From assembly GCA_944382045.1 (NCBI GenBank), contig CALWMT010000339.1, forward strand, positions 1 to 20,817: a DNA stretch of 20,817 nucleotides, written 5' to 3'. The notes beneath the pieces are model-generated. The model saw only the letters and a program-made list of their open reading frames with translations, ran no database searches and had not been told where the DNA came from. Positions 13,616-20,817 of this stretch are shown here, piece by piece; positions within the stretch are counted from its first letter, which is position 1, and each line of letters opens with the position of its first letter. The stretch is from an uncultured Enterocloster sp. (lineage in GTDB: Bacteria > Bacillota > Clostridia > Lachnospirales > Lachnospiraceae). A program made the translations under genes and the position numbers.

Positions 13616-14995
13616 ATGAGAACGGATACCATTGCAGCCATTGCGACTGGCATGAGCAGTGCGGGAATCGGCATTGTGCGCATCAGCGGGAGCCAGGCAT
13701 TTGAGGTTGCCGACCGTATTTTCAGGGATAAGAGGGAAAGGCCGAGGAGACTCAGCCAGGAGAAGGACCGGCGGGTATATTATGGATATATTTTCGACGG
13801 GGATGAAAAGATAGATGAGGTTCTTGTTCTGACCATGCGGGGACCGCACAGCTACACGGCGGAGGATACAGTGGAGATCAACTGCCATGGAGGAATCCTG
13901 GTGGTGAGAAAAATTCTGGAGACAGTCATTCGCAATGGAGCCAGGACGGCGGAGCCCGGCGAATTTACAAAGAGAGCCTTTTTGAATGGGAGAATTGATC
14001 TGGCACAGGCGGAGGCTGTGGCGGATGTAATACAGGCATCAAATGACTACGCGCTGAAAAGCTCGCTGAGCCAGCTGGGAGGCTCTGTATCAAAAAAGAT
14101 ACGGGAGCTGAGACAAAAAATTTTGTATGAGATTGCATATATTGAATCCGCCCTGGATGACCCGGAGCATATTTCTCTGGACGGATATGGGGAAAGACTG
14201 GAGCAGGTCCTGCTTCCCGTGATACATGAGGTTCAAAGGCTTTTGGATTCTTCTGATAATGGACGTGTGATGCGGGAGGGGATAAAGACTGTAATTCTCG
14301 GAAAGCCCAATGTAGGAAAGTCTTCTCTTATGAATCTGCTGCTGGGGCAGGAGAGGGCGATTGTCACAGAAATTGCCGGCACGACGAGGGATACACTTGA
14401 GGAGCATATGTCTCTGTCCGGCATAAGTCTCCAGGTTGTAGATACTGCGGGAATTCACAGCACGGATGATTTGGTTGAGCGGATCGGCGTTGAGCGGGCT
14501 ATAAGGGCTGCCCAGGAGGCAGATTTGATTATTTACGTGGCGGATGGATCCCGTCCCTTGGACGAGGAGGATATGAGGATCATTGATTTGATTCAGGAAA
14601 AGAAAGCCATTGTCCTTATGAATAAAACGGATCTCCCGCAGGAGGCGGATCTGGCGCTGCTTGAGAGATTATCGGGAAAACGGGTGCTGCTTGTCTCTGC
14701 CAAGGAGGAGCAGGGACTTGATGCGCTTGAGCAGGAAATAAAGCAGTTGTTTTATAATGGTGATTTGTCGTTTAATGATCAGGTGTATATTACAAATGTT
14801 CGGCACAAGGAGGCATTGGAGCATGCGCTCTCCAGCCTGCTGCTTGTGAAAAACAGCATTGAGCAGGGGATGCCGGAGGATTTTTATTCCATCGATCTCA
14901 CAGATGCCTATGAGGAGCTGGGGCGCATTATAGGAGAGTCTGTGGGGGATGATGTGGTAAATGAAATATTTTCCCAGTTCTGCATGGGAAAGTAG
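13616..14995 (+). CDS. mnmE: tRNA uridine-5-carboxymethylaminomethyl modification GTPase MnmE
   Basis: GTPase that, with MnmG, modifies the wobble uridine of several tRNAs. From this start the protein has 459 residues, the normal length. The N-terminal tetrahydrofolate-binding domain begins DTIAAIATGMSSAGIGIVRISG (4-25). The central helical domain holds the inserted G domain: GKPNVGKSS (229-237), TTRDT (256-260), DTAG (276-279) and NKTD (336-339). The protein ends FCMGK (455-459), matching the C(I/L/M)GK motif with its catalytic cysteine. An in-frame ATG at 13574 would add 14 residues but lies in a hairpin. The ATG at 13616 has Shine-Dalgarno AAGAGGAG (13601-13608), 7 nt away. No clear promoter was seen after the preceding terminator. 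Confidence 0.96.
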   Translation: MRTDTIAAIATGMSSAGIGIVRISGSQAFEVADRIFRDKRERPRRLSQEKDRRVYYGYIFDGDEKIDEVLVLTMRGPHSYTAEDTVEINCHGGILVVRKILETVIRNGARTAEPGEFTKRAFLNGRIDLAQAEAVADVIQASNDYALKSSLSQLGGSVSKKIRELRQKILYEIAYIESALDDPEHISLDGYGERLEQVLLPVIHEVQRLLDSSDNGRVMREGIKTVILGKPNVGKSSLMNLLLGQERAIVTEIAGTTRDTLEEHMSLSGISLQVVDTAGIHSTDDLVERIGVERAIRAAQEADLIIYVADGSRPLDEEDMRIIDLIQEKKAIVLMNKTDLPQEADLALLERLSGKRVLLVSAKEEQGLDALEQEIKQLFYNGDLSFNDQVYITNVRHKEALEHALSSLLLVKNSIEQGMPEDFYSIDLTDAYEELGRIIGESVGDDVVNEIFSQFCMGK

Positions 14996-15016
14996 AATGC
15001 ATGGAGGATGAGAGAA

Positions 15017-16912
15017 ATGCCATATCTGGAGGAAGCATATGACGTTGTGGTGGTCGGCGCCGGACATGCGGGATGCGAGGCTGCTTTGGCCTGTGCGAGG
15101 CTTGGACTGGAAACCATTCTCTTTACAGTCAGCATAGACAGCATTGCGCTGATGCCCTGCAATCCCAATATTGGGGGAAGCTCCAAGGGACATCTCGTTC
15201 GTGAGCTTGACGCCTTGGGCGGAGAGATGGGAAAAAATATTGATAAAACATTTATTCAGTCAAAGATGCTCAATCAGTCGAAGGGACCAGCGGTTCATTC
15301 GCTGCGGGCGCAGGCAGACAAGCAGGAGTACAGCCGCCAGATGCGCCATACACTGGAGAATACAGAGCATCTCACAATTCGTCAGGGAGAGATAGCAGAA
15401 ATTCTGGTGGAGGAGGGAATTATACGGGGGGCAAGGACCTGCTCTGGGGCGGTTTACCATGCAAAGGCGGTTATACTTTGTACGGGAACGTATCTGCGGG
15501 CCAAGTGTATCTATGGGGAGGTGAGCAGCTATACGGGTCCAAATGGCCTGCAGGCAGCGAACCATCTGACGGATTCGCTGAAGGCAAATGGGATTGAGAT
15601 GTTCCGGTTTAAGACAGGAACGCCGGCCCGGGTGGACAGGCGGAGCATTGATTTTTCTAAAATGGATGAGCAGAAGGGCGATGAGCGGATTGTTCCCTTT
15701 TCTTTTTCCACAGATCCTGAGTCAATTCAGAAGGATCAGGTTTCCTGCTGGCTCACCTATACAAATGAAAAAACACATGCGATAATCCGAGAGAATCTGG
15801 ATCGTTCGCCCTTGTTTTCCGGTGTGATCGAGGGGACCGGGCCGAGATACTGCCCATCCATTGAAGATAAGGTAGTGAAATTTCCAGATAAGGAGCGGCA
15901 TCAGATTTTTGTGGAGCCTGAGGGGCTTTACACAAATGAAATGTATCTTGCAGGGATGAGCAGCTCTCTTCCGGAGGATGTTCAATATGCAATGTACCGT
16001 ACGGTGCCCGGATTGGAGCACGTGAAAATTGTGCGCAATGCGTATGCGATTGAGTATGATTGCATCAATTCCCTTCAATTGAAGGCTACACTTGAGTTTA
16101 AGAAAATCCGCGGCCTGTTTTCCGGCGGGCAGTTTAACGGCAGCTCGGGATATGAGGAGGCAGCTGTCCAAGGCTTCATGGCCGGTGTAAACGCTGCCAT
16201 GCAGATTTTGGGAAGAGAGCCGGTCATCTTAGACCGCTCGCAGGCTTATATAGGAGTTCTCATTGATGATTTGGTGACAAAGGAAAATCATGAGCCCTAT
16301 CGGATGATGACCTCCAGAGCGGAATACCGCCTTCTTCTCAGACAGGATAATGCGGATCTCAGGCTCAGAAAAATAGGGCATGCCATAGGTCTGGTTTCCG
16401 ATGATGCCTATGAGGCGCTTCTTAAAAAGGAGCGCTTGATTGCGGAGGAAATTTCCCGCCTGCAGAACACAAATATAGGAGCGGGGGAGGAAACACAGAA
16501 ACTTTTGGAAAAATATGGAAGTACCCAGCTGAAATCAGGGATATCCCTGGCTGAGCTTATCAAACGGCCGGAGCTGGACTATGAAAGACTTGCACCCCTG
16601 GATGCTGGACGTCCCTCACTGCCTCCGGATGTCTGTGAGCAGGTCAATATTGAGATTAAGTATGAGGGGTATATTAAAAGACAGATGCAGCAGGTCATTC
16701 AATTTAAAAAGACGGAGGGAAGGCATCTGCCGGAGAATTTTGATTATTCTCAGGTGAAAAGCCTTCGCCTTGAGGCCATACAAAAGCTGAATAAAATTCA
16801 GCCTGCAACCATCGGACAGGCATCCCGCATATCTGGGGTGTCACCTGCAGATATCTCTGTTTTGCTTGTTTATTTTGCAAGGGAAAAGCAGGAGAGGAGG
16901 GAGGAGCAGTGA
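15017..16912 (+). CDS. mnmG: tRNA uridine-5-carboxymethylaminomethyl modification enzyme MnmG
   Basis: FAD-dependent partner of MnmE (also GidA). From this start it has 631 residues, close to the usual 625-635. The N-terminal dinucleotide fold reads DVVVVGAGHAGCEAALA. PCNPNIGGSSKGHL, GTPARVDRRSID and GPRYCPSIEDK are family blocks. GLFSGGQFNGSSGYEEAA is the second FAD-contact region. The C-terminal MnmE-binding helical part ends IQPATIGQASRISGVSPADISVL. GGAGG (15003-15007) is 9 nt from this ATG. The ATG at 15008, three codons earlier, touches the Shine-Dalgarno and is less likely. mnmE ends 21 nt upstream, and the stop overlaps rsmG by 4 nt. Confidence 0.96.
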   Translation: MPYLEEAYDVVVVGAGHAGCEAALACARLGLETILFTVSIDSIALMPCNPNIGGSSKGHLVRELDALGGEMGKNIDKTFIQSKMLNQSKGPAVHSLRAQADKQEYSRQMRHTLENTEHLTIRQGEIAEILVEEGIIRGARTCSGAVYHAKAVILCTGTYLRAKCIYGEVSSYTGPNGLQAANHLTDSLKANGIEMFRFKTGTPARVDRRSIDFSKMDEQKGDERIVPFSFSTDPESIQKDQVSCWLTYTNEKTHAIIRENLDRSPLFSGVIEGTGPRYCPSIEDKVVKFPDKERHQIFVEPEGLYTNEMYLAGMSSSLPEDVQYAMYRTVPGLEHVKIVRNAYAIEYDCINSLQLKATLEFKKIRGLFSGGQFNGSSGYEEAAVQGFMAGVNAAMQILGREPVILDRSQAYIGVLIDDLVTKENHEPYRMMTSRAEYRLLLRQDNADLRLRKIGHAIGLVSDDAYEALLKKERLIAEEISRLQNTNIGAGEETQKLLEKYGSTQLKSGISLAELIKRPELDYERLAPLDAGRPSLPPDVCEQVNIEIKYEGYIKRQMQQVIQFKKTEGRHLPENFDYSQVKSLRLEAIQKLNKIQPATIGQASRISGVSPADISVLLVYFAREKQERREEQ

Positions 16913-17634
16913 CAAACACATTTATTGAACAGATGTCAAGAGAGCTGGGAGCTCTCGGAATTTCTTTGACACAGAGGCAGATGGAGCAGTTTTTTGCTTA
17001 TTATAATTTGCTGGCTGAAAAGAATAAGGTGATGAACCTCACCGCTATCACGGAGGAAGCTCAGGTGGTGACAAAGCATTTTGTTGACAGCCTATCTCTT
17101 GTCAAGGCTCTGCATCCCTCCGAATTTTCGACAGTGATTGATGTGGGTACAGGTGCTGGTTTTCCTGGGATACCTATCAAAATTCTTTATCCTGATATAC
17201 ATCTTACGCTTTTGGATTCATTAAATAAGAGAATTCGTTTTTTAGAGGAGGTATGCCAGACCCTGCAGCTGTCCAATGTATGCTGTATACATGGAAGAGC
17301 GGAGGATGCCGCCAGGGACAGCAGCCATAGGGAGTCCTATGATCTCTGTGTATCCCGTGCGGTTGCCGGCCTTGCTTCTCTGGCAGAATATTGCATTCCT
17401 TTCGTGAAGGAGGGAGGTTATTTTGTAGCTTATAAATCGGCGGAGATAAAGGAGGAGCTGGCGCTGGGAGGAAAGGCTGTTTCCGTGCTTGGCGGCAGGG
17501 TGGAGCAGGTAATTGATTTTTGCCTGCCAGATTCAGATTATTCCAGAAGTCTTGTCAAAATCAAAAAAATAAAGCCTTCCCCAAAAAAATATCCGAGGAA
17601 GGCTGGGCTTCCGGCAAAGGACCCCATTCTTTAA
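16909..17634 (+). CDS. rsmG: 16S rRNA (guanine527-N7)-methyltransferase RsmG
   Basis: SAM-dependent methyltransferase (GidB) that methylates G527 of 16S rRNA in the 530 loop. Loss of its activity is known to give low-level streptomycin resistance. The product is 241 residues. It contains NLTAI (43-47), KHFVDSL (56-62), the SAM-binding VIDVGTGAGFPGIP (76-89), SRAVA (149-153), and the C-terminal KKYPRKAGLPAKDP. It starts with GTG, overlapping the mnmG TGA (GTGA). A purine-rich GGAGG-containing stretch at the end of mnmG gives an excellent ribosome-binding site. Its last 4 nt overlap the end of the convergent nfo gene, and its 3' part contains a minus-strand terminator. Confidence 0.97.
   Translation: MTNTFIEQMSRELGALGISLTQRQMEQFFAYYNLLAEKNKVMNLTAITEEAQVVTKHFVDSLSLVKALHPSEFSTVIDVGTGAGFPGIPIKILYPDIHLTLLDSLNKRIRFLEEVCQTLQLSNVCCIHGRAEDAARDSSHRESYDLCVSRAVAGLASLAEYCIPFVKEGGYFVAYKSAEIKEELALGGKAVSVLGGRVEQVIDFCLPDSDYSRSLVKIKKIKPSPKKYPRKAGLPAKDPIL
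17563..17606 (-). terminator. Rho-independent terminator for nfo, inside rsmG
   Basis: On the minus strand AGCCTTCC (17597-17604) pairs with GGAAGGCT (17573-17580). Two more internal pairs make a 10-bp stem with a 12-nt loop. It is followed by TTATTTTTTT (17572-17563). On the plus strand no T-run follows the stem, so it works only for the leftward nfo transcript. It lies within the codons for the conserved KPSPKKYPRKA end of RsmG. Confidence 0.8.
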
Positions 17635-18461
17635 TCTCTGGCTTCCCGCATAAGCTGAATTTCTTTTGCATATCCATCCAGCTCATTTGGAGTCTCCAGG
17701 TAAAAAGGAAGATTTCTAAGAGCTGGATGGTTGATGATTCTCTTAAAAGCATCCAGTCCAATGTATCCCTCTCCCAGCCGTGCATGGCGGTCCTTATGGG
17801 AGCCCATTGGATTTTGGCTGTCATTCAGATGAATGGCCTTCAGGCGCTTTAATCCAATGATTGTGTCAAATTCTGTGAGAACCTCGTCCAGGCGGTTCAC
17901 AATATCGTATCCCGCATCCCATACATGGCAGGTATCAAGGCATATGCCCAGCAGCTTTTCCTGCTCGGTTAAATCTATGATTCTGCGCAGCTCTTCAAAG
18001 CTTTTCCCCACCTCGCTCCCTTTTCCTGACATGGTTTCCAGCAGGACAGTGGTTGTCTGCTCCGGCTGAAGAATCTCATTGAGCATCTGGCTGATCAAAA
18101 GAATTCCTGTATCTGTTCCCTGCTTTACATGGGAGCCCGGATGAAAATTATATAAATTTCCAGGCGTATATTCCATGCGGGTGAGATCATCCTTCATGGT
18201 TCTTCGGGCAAAGTCTCTTATGGCTGGATCCGCTGAGCAGGCATTTAACGTATAGGGGGCATGGGCTAGGATAGGTGAGAGATCATTTGTCTCTGCGATG
18301 TCCAAGAAGGCTTTAACATCGCTGGGATCGATATCCTTTGCATTTCCCCCTCTGGGGTTTCGCGTAAAAAACTGAAATGTATTTGCGTGTATTTTTTCAG
18401 CCTGTCGGGCCATAGATACGTATCCCTTTGCGGAGGAAAGATGACATCCGATGCGGAGCAT
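17631..18461 (-). CDS. nfo: Endonuclease IV (AP endonuclease)
   Basis: Zinc-dependent TIM-barrel nuclease that cuts 5' to abasic sites in base-excision repair. From this start it has 276 residues. All nine expected metal ligands are present with E. coli Nfo-like spacing: H67 (HAPY), H107 (FHPG), E142 (LETM), D176 and H179 (LDTCH), H211 (HLNDS), D224 and H226 (KDRH), and E256 (LETP). The ATG at 18461 gives the usual MLRIGCHLS start and has AAAGGA 11 nt upstream. An in-frame ATG at 18485 has no Shine-Dalgarno. It is read leftwards with the upstream hydrolase, head-on to rsmG and to the predicted replication fork. Its own terminator lies inside rsmG. Confidence 0.95.
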   Translation of the reverse strand: MLRIGCHLSSAKGYVSMARQAEKIHANTFQFFTRNPRGGNAKDIDPSDVKAFLDIAETNDLSPILAHAPYTLNACSADPAIRDFARRTMKDDLTRMEYTPGNLYNFHPGSHVKQGTDTGILLISQMLNEILQPEQTTTVLLETMSGKGSEVGKSFEELRRIIDLTEQEKLLGICLDTCHVWDAGYDIVNRLDEVLTEFDTIIGLKRLKAIHLNDSQNPMGSHKDRHARLGEGYIGLDAFKRIINHPALRNLPFYLETPNELDGYAKEIQLMREARD

Positions 18462-18490
18462 ATTTGTCTGGGTCCTTTCTTGCATATAAG

Positions 18491-19435
18491 CTATATTGTT
18501 TTGATTAAATTATAAACATCAGCGGGCTTTTCCATATGGGGCAGAAGCTTTGATTTTTGTATGATGTACGCTTCAACTGCTGGATTACAATTTTTAAATT
18601 CGCGGATCAATTCTTTATTGGCAGGATGGGCGCTTCCGCAGATAATGCAAATGCTGTTGTCTATTTTCTTCAGTGCATTTGCAATGGAGCAGCGTGTATA
18701 ATTGCATGTTATGCTGGCAAAGACAGATTTTGGTGATTTTCCCAGATGGGCTGCCTCATAGAATGCATCTGCGTACCTTGCATGCATTGAGTAGGGATTG
18801 TAAAAATAATCTGCTGCCAATGCTTTCTCAATGCGGCTGCGCGAAAAAGCAATATTGTAAATGAGAGATCCTATAATCGGTGTGTCCAGTATAAACTTGT
18901 AAAGCTTGGCATTTTTTCCTGGATATAGGCTGCTTTCAACCACTGACTCGGGATTAATTAAAAATATCTGATCGAAGAGCTCGGGACTGCTGCTGCAGGC
19001 CATAATTGCTATGGATGATGAAATGCCGGAGGTTACTATGTTTGTCCTGTGGCCAATTTCTGATTTTATAAAATCAGATAAAAGCTGTACATAGAGATAA
19101 TTTGTGTAGGTGAAATTTGGTTTTTCGGAGCGTCCAAATCCCAGCAGATCGATGGTATATACCGTGTAGGATTCTGCCAGATACCGCTCCAGCTCCTTCC
19201 ATTCATATCCGCAAAAGCATGCGTTTAGATTGTGAATCAAAAGGATGGGCTTTCCATTTCCGCGCTTTGTATAATGGATGTTTCCAAACCGCCATTTAAA
19301 GCACAGCGATTCAGAATCCTCCAGTATGTGGCGGGAGGCGGCAAAAATCCGGATTGTCTTATTGATCAGAGAAATAGATCCAGCAGCTCCGGTGGAGAGC
19401 AGAAGCATTGTGAGAAGCTTATTTCTGGTTTTCAT
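18491..19435 (-). CDS. Alpha/beta-hydrolase fold protein with degenerate catalytic motifs
   Basis: This 314-residue protein has an N-terminal membrane anchor or signal (LLTMLLLSTGAAGSISLI, 7-24), so it is probably membrane-bound or exported. The alpha/beta-hydrolase core shows PILLIHNLN (63-71, the oxyanion strand, usually HG), YTVYTIDLLGFGRSEKP (90-106), a nucleophile-elbow region SGISSSIAI (136-144) and the late histidine LLPHMEKPADV (297-307). The elbow is G-I-S-S-S rather than GxSxG. The strand that usually carries the acid residue reads ICIICGSAHP, without the expected Asp. S139 and H300 remain as possible catalytic residues. The substrate is unknown. The start has Shine-Dalgarno AAGAGGAGA 5 nt away and a recognisable promoter. 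nfo follows in the same direction. Confidence 0.8.
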   Translation of the reverse strand: MKTRNKLLTMLLLSTGAAGSISLINKTIRIFAASRHILEDSESLCFKWRFGNIHYTKRGNGKPILLIHNLNACFCGYEWKELERYLAESYTVYTIDLLGFGRSEKPNFTYTNYLYVQLLSDFIKSEIGHRTNIVTSGISSSIAIMACSSSPELFDQIFLINPESVVESSLYPGKNAKLYKFILDTPIIGSLIYNIAFSRSRIEKALAADYFYNPYSMHARYADAFYEAAHLGKSPKSVFASITCNYTRCSIANALKKIDNSICIICGSAHPANKELIREFKNCNPAVEAYIIQKSKLLPHMEKPADVYNLIKTI

Positions 19436-19467
19436 TGGCGTCTCCTCTTAATTGTTTTATATCATTT

Positions 19468-19496
19468 ATTATAATACAGAGCGTATGGGATTACAA
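19468..19496 (-). promoter_or_regulatory. Promoter of the hydrolase-nfo pair
   Basis: On the minus strand TTGTAA (19491-19496), 17 bases, TATAAT (19468-19473). The -35 lies 15 bp from the first parS site, so ParB spreading could affect it. Confidence 0.65.
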
Positions 19497-19511
19497 CTGA
19501 AATGCCGTAAA

Positions 19512-19527
19512 TGTTTCACGTGGAACA
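19512..19527. promoter_or_regulatory. parS: parS site 1 (1 mismatch)
   Basis: TGTTTCACGTGGAACA differs from the parS consensus TGTTTCACGTGAAACA at one position. It is the binding site for the ParB CTPase clamp loader of chromosome segregation. Confidence 0.9.
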
Positions 19528-19539
19528 TATTTATAAAAA

Positions 19540-19555
19540 TGTTTCACGTGAAACA
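19540..19555. promoter_or_regulatory. parS: parS site 2 (perfect)
   Basis: A perfect TGTTTCACGTGAAACA palindrome, flanked by A and T to give an 18-bp palindrome. It starts 28 bp after site 1, upstream of parA. Confidence 0.95.
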
Positions 19556-19649
19556 TTTATAGGAGGAAGCTGATAAACAGAAATTTTTTGTAGGAAACAG
19601 AAAAAACAAAGGATCATGCGATTTTTACATAGGAAAAGAAAAAAAGATG

Positions 19650-19658
19650 TGATATAAT
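19650..19658 (+). promoter_or_regulatory. Extended -10 promoter of parAB
   Basis: TGATATAAT (19650-19658) is a perfect extended -10 element. No good -35 exists at the normal distance (TTTACA at 19624-19629 is too far), which fits an extended -10 promoter. It lies about 95 bp downstream of parS site 2. Confidence 0.6.
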
Positions 19659-19712
19659 CGATAAGGTACAAAAAATGAAAAATAGGATTTTGTTTCGGAA
19701 AGGAAATATACT

Positions 19713-20483
19713 ATGGGACGAATCATAACAATAGCCAACCAGAAGGGAGGAGTCGGAAAAACAACAACAGCAATCAACCTATCGGCCTGTCTGGCGGAGG
19801 CTGGACAGCATGTGCTGTTGGTGGATTTTGATCCTCAGGGAAATGCAAGCAGTGGGCTGGGACTGGAAGGGGAAGATTTTGACAGAACCGTGTATGATAT
19901 GCTGGTTGAAGAGGCGTCCATAGATGCGTGCATCATAAAAAATATACAGAATAATCTAGATATTATTCCTTCTGATATGAATCTCGCAGGGGCAGAAATA
20001 GAATTTCAGGAGGTGGATGAGAAGGAAAAGCTTCTCAAAGAATGCCTGGGAAAGGTGAAGGAAGCCTATGATTTTATTATAATCGACTGTCCGCCGTCAT
20101 TGAATATTCTCACAATCAATGCATTGACAGCCGCAGACACGGTTTTAGTACCGATCCAGTGCGAGTACTATGCTCTTGAGGGATTGAATCAGGTCCTGAA
20201 AACCGTTGATCTTGTTAAGCGGAAGCTAAATCCGCAGCTGGAGCTGGAGGGAGTTGTCTTTACCATGTACGATGCCAGGACAAATCTTTCTCTTGAGGTT
20301 GTGGAGAGCGTCAAAAATAATTTAAATCGAACAATTTACAAAACGATTATTCCCAGGAATGTAAGACTGGCAGAAGCGCCCAGCCATGGACTTTCTATCA
20401 ATCTATACGACTCACGTTCAACAGGGGCGGAGAGCTATCGCATGCTGGCAGCAGAAGTTATGAGCAGAGGAGAAGAATTATAA
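19713..20483 (+). CDS. parA: Chromosome-partitioning ATPase ParA (Soj)
   Basis: Walker-type ATPase that binds DNA non-specifically and, with ParB-parS, moves origins apart. In B. subtilis, Soj also regulates DnaA. The product is 256 residues, the size of the short chromosomal Soj class without a helix-turn-helix domain. The deviant Walker A QKGGVGKTT (10-18) holds the signature lysine. VDFDPQGNAS (37-46) and DFIIIDCPPSLN (119-130) give the A' and Walker B regions. The Shine-Dalgarno AAAGGA lies 8 nt from the ATG. The stop overlaps the parB start by one base (TAATG). Two parS sites lie upstream, and the gene is co-oriented with replication. Confidence 0.98.
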   Translation: MGRIITIANQKGGVGKTTTAINLSACLAEAGQHVLLVDFDPQGNASSGLGLEGEDFDRTVYDMLVEEASIDACIIKNIQNNLDIIPSDMNLAGAEIEFQEVDEKEKLLKECLGKVKEAYDFIIIDCPPSLNILTINALTAADTVLVPIQCEYYALEGLNQVLKTVDLVKRKLNPQLELEGVVFTMYDARTNLSLEVVESVKNNLNRTIYKTIIPRNVRLAEAPSHGLSINLYDSRSTGAESYRMLAAEVMSRGEEL

Positions 20484-20817
20484 TGGCAAAAAAGGGTTTG
20501 GGAAAAGGACTTGGAGCTATATTTGGAGAGGATGTAGTAAAAGAGAGCAATGAAGAGCTGACAAAGGTGAAAAGGTCTCTGCCAGCTGAGGAGGAAGAGA
20601 CAAAGGGAAGCCTTATGGTCAAAATCAGCCTTATAGAGCCGAACAGGGACCAGCCGAGGAAGGATTTTAATGAGGAGGAGCTGCAGGAGCTTGCGGAATC
20701 AATCAAGAATTATGGTGTTCTGCAGCCGCTTCTGGTTCAGAAAAAGGGTACATCCTACGAGCTGATTGCGGGCGAGAGAAGATGGCGGGCAGCAAAGCTC
20801 GCAGGGCTTAAAGAGGT
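20483..20817 (+). CDS. parB: Chromosome-partitioning protein ParB (Spo0J), 5' part
   Basis: The first 111 codons of ParB; the gene runs off the right edge. The N-terminus MAKKGLGKGLGAIFGE carries the basic LGKGLGA motif that contacts and stimulates ParA. After a charged linker (17-43) the CTP-binding N-terminal domain begins. It shows LIEPNRDQPRKDF (50-62), SIKNYGVLQPLLV (73-85) and the arginine motif GERRWRAAK (96-104). The helix-turn-helix and dimerisation domains lie beyond the window. The ATG overlaps the parA stop (TAATG), and a purine-rich AGAGGAGAAG precedes it. Confidence 0.97.
   Translation, partial: MAKKGLGKGLGAIFGEDVVKESNEELTKVKRSLPAEEEETKGSLMVKISLIEPNRDQPRKDFNEEELQELAESIKNYGVLQPLLVQKKGTSYELIAGERRWRAAKLAGLKE

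Noticed and set aside
18462..18485. Upstream ATG extending nfo by 8 residues
   Set aside because: No Shine-Dalgarno lies before it, and AAAGGA for the shorter start lies within this stretch; not excluded.
1..20817. Mobile elements, CRISPR arrays, toxin-antitoxin or defence genes
   Set aside because: None found: no transposase or integrase motifs, no direct-repeat arrays and no unexplained gene cluster apart from the hydrolase/nfo pair.

Overview
The window is the replication-origin region of a low-to-mid GC Gram-positive chromosome, most likely a Clostridia member of the Lachnospiraceae type. This is inferred from gene order and protein style; no 16S rRNA gene is present to prove it. The layout is the conserved Firmicutes core: parB-parA ... 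rsmG-mnmG-mnmE-jag-yidC-yidD-rnpA-rpmH ... oriC-dnaA-dnaN-yaaA-recF-gyrB-gyrA. Compared with Bacillus subtilis, noc and remB are absent, an ECF-transporter S-component gene sits between oriC and rpmH, and an nfo/alpha-beta-hydrolase pair sits between rsmG and parA.

Left arm (1-9404, minus strand, reading away from the origin): dnaA, dnaN, yaaA (S4 domain), recF, gyrB, gyrA and a PlsC-type acyltransferase are tightly packed. They are followed by the 5' half of a tRNA-Ser(GCU) that runs off the window edge and has its own consensus promoter. gyrA carries an in-frame TAA 44 codons before its apparent ancestral end. The reading frame beyond it is intact, encodes the usual acidic GyrA tail, and overlaps the plsC start by 4 nt.

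Origin: DnaA boxes lie on both sides of dnaA, as in the bipartite B. subtilis oriC. One cluster is at 9499-9723, upstream of dnaA. The other is at 7760-8049, in the dnaA-dnaN spacer. The spacer also holds a GC-rich inverted repeat next to a run resembling DnaA-trios.

Right arm (9730-17634, plus strand): an ECF S-component gene has its own promoter. A second strong promoter then drives rpmH-rnpA-yidD-yidC-jag (ribosome, RNase P, membrane insertion, RNA binding), which ends at a strong intrinsic terminator. mnmE-mnmG-rsmG (tRNA U34 and 16S rRNA G527 modification) follow as an overlapping set. nfo and an alpha/beta-hydrolase run head-on to replication at 17631-19435. The terminator assigned to nfo lies inside the rsmG coding sequence. 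At the right edge two parS sites sit in the divergent hydrolase/parA control region, followed by parA and a truncated parB.

I see no mobile element, CRISPR array, toxin-antitoxin or defence system. Most of the window is ordinary housekeeping sequence. The points most worth checking are the interrupted gyrA tail, the origin architecture, the degenerate hydrolase beside parS, and the regulatory elements embedded in coding sequence.
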